The notes below the pieces were generated by a model. It was not told the origin of the DNA. It was given only the letters and a program-made list of their open reading frames with translations, and searched no databases. Position numbers and translations under genes: made by a program. DNA of 48,317 bases from JAGOUU01 sp964609155 (lineage in GTDB: Bacteria; Pseudomonadota; Gammaproteobacteria; JAGOUU01), in assembly GCA_964609155.1 (NCBI GenBank), contig CAZSRF010000013.1, forward strand, positions 1 through 48,317, written 5' to 3'. Positions 43,265 through 48,317 of this stretch are shown piece after piece; positions within the stretch are counted from its first letter, which is position 1; each line of letters starts with the position of its first letter.

Positions 43265-44470
43265 ATGAAATACTACTATCGAATAATAACAACTCATGTA
43301 AAAGAAGCCTTGGATCGGGGAAAAAGTATTCTATTACTCGGCCCTAGACAGACTGGAAAAACAACTTTTATTAAGACTGCAATTAAACCAGATATCTCCT
43401 ATTCACTTATTCAACCAAGAGATCGTTTTCGTTATGAAAGCAATCCCTCGTTACTCAGTGATGAGATCCAAGCACAAATTTTGCTCCAAAACCTAAAAAA
43501 CCCTATAATAGCAATTGATGAAATCCAAAAAGTTCCTCTACTGATGGATGTCATACAAGATTTAATTGATCAAAAAATAGCTCGTTTTATTTTAACAGGC
43601 TCGTCTGCTAGAAAATTAAAATATGGTTCATCAATTAATCTGCTACCAGGACGACTCGTTTTATTTCATCTCGATCCCCTATTAATTAATGAGATCACAG
43701 AAACGTTACCATCTTTAGAAGATCTACTTATATACGGACAGCTACCTGCGGTGATCAATGAGCCATTAGCTAGAAATAAAAATAAAGATTTAGAATCATA
43801 TGTTACAACATACCTAGAAGAAGAGATCCGGGCTGAAGCTTTAGTTCGCAACGTCACAAGCTTCGCTAAATTTTTAAAACTAGCAGCAACTGAAGCAGGA
43901 CAGATAATAAACTATTCTGCTATTGCTCAACAAATACCTTATATATCTCATTCCACAATCGCAAATTATTTCCAAATATTACAAGATTGCTTAGTAGTTG
44001 AAAAAATTGAAGCATTTGCGAGTAATCAAGTACGCAAAAGACTAAGCAAAGCACCAAAATTTTTGTTTTTTGATTTAGGAATTAGAAGACTATGTGCTAA
44101 CGAAGGGACACTGTTACCTAAAGCTAATTTAGGTAAACTTTTTGAGCAATTTATTGGTTTAGAACTAATTCATAGCGGTAGATTTCTACCTGAGCCTATA
44201 CAAATCACTCACTTTCGCGACCACAACGGGCCAGAAATTGACTATATCTTACAATATCAAAACCAATATGTACCAATAGAAATTAAGTACACTGATTCCC
44301 CTAAAGAAAAAGACGCAAGGCATTTAAAACAGTTTTTAGAAGAACACCCAAGCGTTAAGACTGCCTATATAATCTGCACTACACCAAAGCCTTTTGTCAT
44401 TACACCAAAAATTATAGCGTTACCCTGGCAGCAACTCCGATTGGTTTTTGAATATTTAACAACGTTATAA
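43265..44470 (+). CDS. AAA_14/DUF4143 ATPase
   Basis: A 401-residue ATPase of the AAA_14 plus DUF4143 architecture. Seen: Walker A in LLLGPRQTGKTTFIKTA, Walker B in IIAIDEIQKVP, the sensor-like RFILTGSSARKLK followed by NLLPGRLVLFHLDPL, and in the second half a winged-helix-like stretch (SHSTIANYFQILQDCLVVE) and a nuclease-like end HNGPEIDYILQYQNQYVPIEIKY. The family is common, often horizontally spread and of uncertain function; the C-terminal E-x-D...E-x-K pattern is like restriction-type nucleases. Stand-alone gene preceded by a large hairpin. Confidence 0.88.
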   Translation: MKYYYRIITTHVKEALDRGKSILLLGPRQTGKTTFIKTAIKPDISYSLIQPRDRFRYESNPSLLSDEIQAQILLQNLKNPIIAIDEIQKVPLLMDVIQDLIDQKIARFILTGSSARKLKYGSSINLLPGRLVLFHLDPLLINEITETLPSLEDLLIYGQLPAVINEPLARNKNKDLESYVTTYLEEEIRAEALVRNVTSFAKFLKLAATEAGQIINYSAIAQQIPYISHSTIANYFQILQDCLVVEKIEAFASNQVRKRLSKAPKFLFFDLGIRRLCANEGTLLPKANLGKLFEQFIGLELIHSGRFLPEPIQITHFRDHNGPEIDYILQYQNQYVPIEIKYTDSPKEKDARHLKQFLEEHPSVKTAYIICTTPKPFVITPKIIALPWQQLRLVFEYLTTL

Positions 44471-44510
44471 GTCCTTACTGTTCACCACTGAATGTTTACA
44501 CTGGTTATAA

Positions 44511-45221
44511 TTATCCAAGCTCTGAATCCGCTAAAGAGCTTCTAATATGATCAATAGCTCTCGTCGGATTCAGGTTTTTTGGGCAAGCATCAACACAGTT
44601 CATGATACTACGGCATCTAAAGGCACTGTAAGCATCTTTTAACTTTTCTAAACGAGCATCTTTTTGATTATCCCGAGAGTCTACCAAGAAACGCCATGCC
44701 TGTAATAAAGCTGCAGGGCCCATAAACTTATCCGGGTTCCACCAAAAAGATGGGCATGATGTTGAACAGCAGGCGCATAGAATACACTCGTATAAACCCT
44801 CTAATTTAGCCGCATCTTCTGGAGATTGCAGACGCTCACGTACAGGTGGTGTATCTGTATTTTGTAAATAAGGCTCTGCTTTTTCATATTGCTTATAAAA
44901 CTGCGTCATATCAACAATGAGATCACGTATCACAGGCAAGCCTGGCAACGGTCTTAGAGTAATTTTTTTACCTAAACTAGAAACTTGAGTAATACAAGCA
45001 AGACCATTTTTACCATTAATATTCATACCATCAGAGCCACAAACACCCTCTCCGCATGAGCGACGAAAAGATAAACCCTCGTCTTGTTGTTTTAATAATA
45101 TTAAAGCATCAAGGAGCATCATATCTGAGCCTTCTTCTAATGGCAAAGTATAAGATTGCATCTTTGGCTTTTTGTCTACTTCTGGGTTATATCTGTAGAT
45201 AGAAAAATTGATTTCTTGCAT
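44511..45221 (-). CDS. sdhB: Succinate dehydrogenase iron-sulfur subunit
   Basis: A 236-residue subunit carrying the [2Fe-2S], [4Fe-4S] and [3Fe-4S] clusters that pass electrons from SdhA to quinone. Seen: the ferredoxin motif RRSCGEGVCGSDGMNINGKN with the later Cys, LYECILCACCSTSCPSFWWN, and SIMNCVDACPKNLNP. The ATG at 45221, one base after the sdhA stop, gives the normal length; a reading from 45260 would run into sdhA. Last gene of sdhCDAB. Confidence 0.96.
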   Translation of the reverse strand: MQEINFSIYRYNPEVDKKPKMQSYTLPLEEGSDMMLLDALILLKQQDEGLSFRRSCGEGVCGSDGMNINGKNGLACITQVSSLGKKITLRPLPGLPVIRDLIVDMTQFYKQYEKAEPYLQNTDTPPVRERLQSPEDAAKLEGLYECILCACCSTSCPSFWWNPDKFMGPAALLQAWRFLVDSRDNQKDARLEKLKDAYSAFRCRSIMNCVDACPKNLNPTRAIDHIRSSLADSELG

Positions 45222-45222
45222 T

Positions 45223-46983
45223 TTAGTATACTCTCTCTTGTGGCGGGATTGGTGGTACATGATTGGGTGCCATATTTACCTCTCTATAGGCCACATTGTC
45301 GTCGGCACATATCACCATATGTTTTAACCAGTTTTTATCATCACGTTCTTGATAGTCCTCACGAGCATGTGCTCCCCGGCTTTCTTTGCGCAAATCAGCA
45401 CCTATAGCTGTAGCTACTGCAATAGCCATAAGATTATCTAATTCTAGAGCTTCCACTCTTGCTGTATTAAACGTCACTGATTTGTCACTTAAATGAGCTG
45501 TTTTTAATCGCTCACGCAGCTGCTTTAATTTTTCTAGTCCTTGCTCCATAAATTTTTGAGTTCTAAAAACTCCAAAATCTGATTGCATCACCGCACGCAT
45601 TTCGTCTCTGATTTGAGCAACAGATTCTCCTGATGTGGAGTTTTGCCATCTGTTGTATCTTGTCATAGTGTGATCTAATTCATCGTTAGTTGCAAAAGCT
45701 TCGTCCATACCCTGGTTCAAACTTTGTTCAACATGCATACCAGCGGCACGTCCAAACACTACTAAATCTAACAAAGAATTACTGCCCAATCGATTTGCGC
45801 CATGTACTGAAACACAAGCACACTCACCGATAGCATAAAGACCATTGACTATTTGCGTATCTCCTTGCGAATTCACAGACAATACTTGCCCATGCACATT
45901 AGTCGGTATACCACCCATCATATAATGACAAGTTGGCACTACAGGGATAGGTTTTTCAGCAGGATCAACATGAGCAAAAGTTTTAGCTAATTCTCTTATA
46001 CCAGGCAGTCTTTTTTGAATGACCTCTGGACTTAAATGATCCAATTTCAAATAAACATGATCTCCTTTTGGTCCACACCCACGACCCTCTCTAATTTCTA
46101 AAGCCATAGCACGAGAAACTACGTCACGAGAAGCTAAATCTTTTTTATTAGGTGCATAACGTTCCATAAAACGCTCACCATTTTTATTTACTAAAAACCC
46201 ACCCTCACCACGGCAACCTTCAGTAACTAAAACACCAGAGCCTGCAATACCTGTTGGATGAAATTGCCACATTTCAATGTCTTGTACTGGTAAACCTGCT
46301 CTTAATACCATACCTAAACCATCGCCTGTATTAGTTAAAGCATTCGTAGTAGATGCATAAATACAGCCTGCTCCACCTGTGGCAAGGATAACTGCTTTAG
46401 CTTGAAAAAAGACAATATCACCGTCTACCATATTAAAAGCCAGAACACCTGCAACATTACCATTGCCTATCCTAACTAAATCTATCGCATACCATTCACT
46501 ATAGAATGTAGTTTTTGATTTAATATTTTGCTGATATAAAGTATGCAATAAAGCATGCCCCGTACGATCAGCTGCTGCACATGTACGATGAACTAACTCA
46601 CCACCATAATGTTTTGTTTGACCACCAAATGCTCTTTGATAAATTCTGCCATTATCTAGACGTGAAAACGGCATTCCCATGTGTTCAAGTTCATAAACAA
46701 CTTCTGGAGCCACACTGCACATATATTCTATGCTGTCTTGATCTCCTAAGAAGTCTGCACCTTTGATAGTATCATACATATGCCAACGCCAATCATCTTC
46801 TTCAACGTTGCATAAAGCTGCCGCCATACCACCTTGTGCTGAAACCGTATGTGATCGAGTTGGAAAAACTTTTGAAATTACAGCTACATTTTTACCAGCC
46901 TGAGCCAGTTGATAGGAAGCGCGAAGCCCGGCACCGCCACCACCAACAATGATAGCATCAAAAGATTTACGAGGAACTGACAT
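45223..46983 (-). CDS. sdhA: Succinate dehydrogenase flavoprotein subunit
   Basis: A 586-residue FAD-containing subunit oxidising succinate to fumarate. Seen: the FAD fold AIIVGGGGAGLRASYQLAQA, the covalent-FAD His in FPTRSHTVSAQGGMAAAL, the substrate-site HPTGIAGSGVLVTEGCRGEG, REGRGCG, and GECACVSVHGANRLGSNSLL. Complete and ordinary. It starts 32 bases after sdhD. Confidence 0.97.
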   Translation of the reverse strand: MSVPRKSFDAIIVGGGGAGLRASYQLAQAGKNVAVISKVFPTRSHTVSAQGGMAAALCNVEEDDWRWHMYDTIKGADFLGDQDSIEYMCSVAPEVVYELEHMGMPFSRLDNGRIYQRAFGGQTKHYGGELVHRTCAAADRTGHALLHTLYQQNIKSKTTFYSEWYAIDLVRIGNGNVAGVLAFNMVDGDIVFFQAKAVILATGGAGCIYASTTNALTNTGDGLGMVLRAGLPVQDIEMWQFHPTGIAGSGVLVTEGCRGEGGFLVNKNGERFMERYAPNKKDLASRDVVSRAMALEIREGRGCGPKGDHVYLKLDHLSPEVIQKRLPGIRELAKTFAHVDPAEKPIPVVPTCHYMMGGIPTNVHGQVLSVNSQGDTQIVNGLYAIGECACVSVHGANRLGSNSLLDLVVFGRAAGMHVEQSLNQGMDEAFATNDELDHTMTRYNRWQNSTSGESVAQIRDEMRAVMQSDFGVFRTQKFMEQGLEKLKQLRERLKTAHLSDKSVTFNTARVEALELDNLMAIAVATAIGADLRKESRGAHAREDYQERDDKNWLKHMVICADDNVAYREVNMAPNHVPPIPPQERVY

Positions 46984-47015
46984 AACATTCTCCGAATAAA
47001 AGAGCTATTTATATT

Positions 47016-47393
47016 TTAAATCTGAAATAAAATATAAATACCCCAGACCAAATAGCCAATTAAACTTAATTTGCATAATGCTAGAAACAAAGCTCTCAAT
47101 TTAACATGAGATATATAATCTGTAGCAACAACCCACAAACCAACCCATGCGTGCTTAACTAAGCATATAAGAAAAACAATGGTAAATACTTTAAAATACA
47201 GTGGACCAAATAAACCTACCCAATCGCTATACTCTATAGGTTGAGAATAGTTGATACAAAAAAACTTAGCTAATAAAATAAAATATATTGCTAGAATAAC
47301 TGCTGTTTTTCTTTGTACAAGCCAATCTACAACCCCATTTTTACCAAAAGCACCCTTACTATAAGAACCATAATTGCTAGAATTAGCTACCAT
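47016..47393 (-). CDS. sdhD: Succinate dehydrogenase membrane anchor SdhD
   Basis: A 125-residue three-helix inner-membrane subunit. Seen: KNGVVDWLVQRKTAVIL at the start, and the haem/quinone-site stretch HAWVGLWVVATDYI with the haem-ligand His and the Asp-Tyr pair of the quinone pocket. Its start overlaps the sdhC stop by seven bases. Confidence 0.93.
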   Translation of the reverse strand: MVANSSNYGSYSKGAFGKNGVVDWLVQRKTAVILAIYFILLAKFFCINYSQPIEYSDWVGLFGPLYFKVFTIVFLICLVKHAWVGLWVVATDYISHVKLRALFLALCKLSLIGYLVWGIYILFQI

Positions 47394-47779
47394 AAATATA
47401 TTCCTAAAAGTATTGCTAATATAAAAGTAACGCCAAATATTAGATAAGCACTTAATCTACCTGCTATTTTACTATCACCTATATGCATGTCCATCAACAA
47501 ATGTCTTAATCCAGCAATCAAATGATAGATTAACGCACATATAATTAACCAAACTGACAACTTTATATACCAAATGTTTAGATTTTCTTTTAGGAGACTA
47601 AAATTAATACTGTTACTTAAAGAATATTGCCACACTCCTAGTAATAGGGGTATAAAGATAAATAAAATAAAACCCGTAATCCTGTGCAAAATTGACACAA
47701 TAGCTGTAATAGGAAATTTAATAGTCCATAAAGCTAGATTGACTGGACGGTTATCAGAGACACCTAATTTGTTTGACAT
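47387..47779 (-). CDS. sdhC: Succinate dehydrogenase cytochrome b556 subunit SdhC
   Basis: A 130-residue three-helix subunit binding haem b with SdhD. Seen: RPVNLALWTIKFPITAIVSI, LHRITGF with the quinone-site Ser-x2-x-Arg arrangement, and HLIAGLRHLLMDMHIG with the haem-ligand His. First gene of sdhCDAB, divergent from gltA across a 209-base regulatory region. Confidence 0.94.
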   Translation of the reverse strand: MSNKLGVSDNRPVNLALWTIKFPITAIVSILHRITGFILFIFIPLLLGVWQYSLSNSINFSLLKENLNIWYIKLSVWLIICALIYHLIAGLRHLLMDMHIGDSKIAGRLSAYLIFGVTFILAILLGIYLW

Positions 47780-47854
47780 TTAGCTATCCATTTAGTTGTA
47801 TTAATCTTCTTGTAATATCTTATAATATGACTAGAAGCAGTATAAACATTGGGG

Positions 47855-47883
47855 ATTATAATATCTATCCTCTATTTTAACAA
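47855..47883 (-). promoter_or_regulatory. Promoter of sdhCDAB
   Basis: On the minus strand TTGTTA (47883-47878) and a perfect TATAAT (47860-47855) are separated by 17 bases, about 75 bases before the sdhC start. Good sigma-70 geometry. Confidence 0.6.
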
Positions 47884-47908
47884 TACACGCAAATATTATT
47901 AAGTTATG

Positions 47909-47937
47909 TTGACATAGACACCATAACTAAATAACAA
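47909..47937 (+). promoter_or_regulatory. Possible promoter of gltA
   Basis: A perfect TTGACA (47909-47914) with TAACAA (47932-47937) after 17 bases. The -10 is weak, but the -35 and spacing are good. It lies back-to-back with the sdh promoter. Confidence 0.45.
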
Positions 47938-47988
47938 TATCATAATATTAAGATTGCGTATTTAAAGTGTAAAGTTCTAGGAGTACAA

Positions 47989-48317
47989 ATGTCAAATAAG
48001 ACATCAGAAGCCGTGTCAAAATGCAGTATCACTATCGATCATGATACCTTTGACTTACCTATTTTGCATGGCACATTAGGCCCTGATGTCATTGATATAG
48101 GCTTATTATCTAAACACGGTTGTTTTACTTATGATCCTGGCTTTACAGCTACAGCTGCTTGTGAGTCTAAAATTACTTTTATCGATGGTGACAAAGGTAT
48201 TTTGCTGCACCGCGGCTACCCTATTGAGCAATTAGCTAAAAACTCTAATTACTTAGAAGTTTGTTATTTACTCATTAATGGCGAGTTACCTAATAAGTCT
48301 CAATTGCAGCAATTTGA
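47989..48317 (+). CDS. gltA: Citrate synthase, N-terminal part (runs off the window)
   Basis: The first 109 codons of a type II citrate synthase, which condenses oxaloacetate and acetyl-CoA. Seen: LPILHGTLGPDVIDI, FTYDPGFTATAACESKITFI, DGDKGILLHRGYPIEQLAKN and YLEVCYLLINGELP, all standard N-terminal blocks. TAGGAG lies five bases before the ATG. Divergent from sdhCDAB, the classical enterobacterial and Coxiella-like arrangement. The catalytic half lies outside the window. Confidence 0.95.
   Translation, partial: MSNKTSEAVSKCSITIDHDTFDLPILHGTLGPDVIDIGLLSKHGCFTYDPGFTATAACESKITFIDGDKGILLHRGYPIEQLAKNSNYLEVCYLLINGELPNKSQLQQF

Noticed and set aside
45222..45260. SdhB start at 45260
   Set aside because: It would overlap sdhA by 38 bases and add residues absent from the family; the ATG at 45221 gives normal length.
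1..48317. tRNA, rRNA, riboswitch or insertion sequence
   Set aside because: Intergenic regions were read for cloverleaf, conserved rRNA and transposase signals; none was recognised, though small RNAs cannot be excluded by eye.

Overview
The window is an AT-rich (roughly one third GC by eye) stretch of a gammaproteobacterial chromosome. Its conserved genes are respiratory and biosynthetic: cytochrome oxidase assembly, uppP, mpl, xseB-ispA, queD-folE2, fadD, folD, cysS, gltX, acnA, ptrB, minCDE, pit and sdhCDAB divergent from gltA. Interleaved with them are orphan genes that look secreted or host-directed. This mix resembles host-associated Legionellales/Coxiella-type bacteria, but no 16S or secretion-system gene is present, so the placement is inference.

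Layout. 0.1-1.5 kb: a PPP-type phosphatase (-). 1.7-6.0 kb: haem a / Cu(A) assembly genes (DUF2909-like, SURF1, a SCO-like anchored protein, COX15, CyoE, SCO1). 6.0-8.3 kb: uppP and convergent mpl. 8.4-13.0 kb: a TolC-like channel and an RND pump with no adaptor gene. 13.1-15.6 kb: xseB, ispA, queD, folE2. 15.8-18.6 kb: a tail-to-tail pair, a bacterial-type PARG with a membrane hairpin and an endonuclease/exonuclease/phosphatase (EEP) fold enzyme with a 5-phosphatase-like motif. 18.8-26.2 kb: fadD, folD, a GT2 glycosyltransferase, nudC, cysS, gltX. 26.4-28.1 kb: an unknown Pro/Thr-rich protein convergent with a GNAT-like protein. 28.1-33.1 kb: acnA and ptrB. 33.2-34.6 kb: another convergent pair of unknowns. 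34.9-36.9 kb: minCDE. 37.1-41.0 kb: an exported Cys-rich protein and a large hydrolase/Ala-rich repeat/membrane protein interrupted by a 100-N assembly gap. 41.1-44.5 kb: DUF47 protein, Pit transporter and an AAA/DUF4143 ATPase. 44.5-48.3 kb: sdhBADC (-) and the start of gltA (+).

How the genes fit together. The housekeeping part is a coherent aerobic energy set: acnA, sdh and gltA in the TCA cycle, and haem A and copper insertion for an aa3-type oxidase whose structural genes are not in the window. The accessory part is a scatter of about nine single or paired genes with no conserved operon partners. Several carry proline/serine-rich tails, basic C-termini or hydrophobic C-terminal hairpins, and enzyme activities suited to eukaryotic substrates (phosphoprotein, ADP-ribose, phosphoinositide-like, lipid/ester). 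Two of them are preceded by TTAA-N7-TTAA direct repeats 11-12 bases upstream of a -10-like hexamer, as expected for an OmpR/PmrA-type response regulator. The best candidate for an undescribed system is therefore this dispersed putative effector set, including three tail-to-tail pairs.

No tRNA, rRNA, CRISPR array, insertion sequence or phage gene was recognised. No gene-free stretch exceeds about 250 bases.
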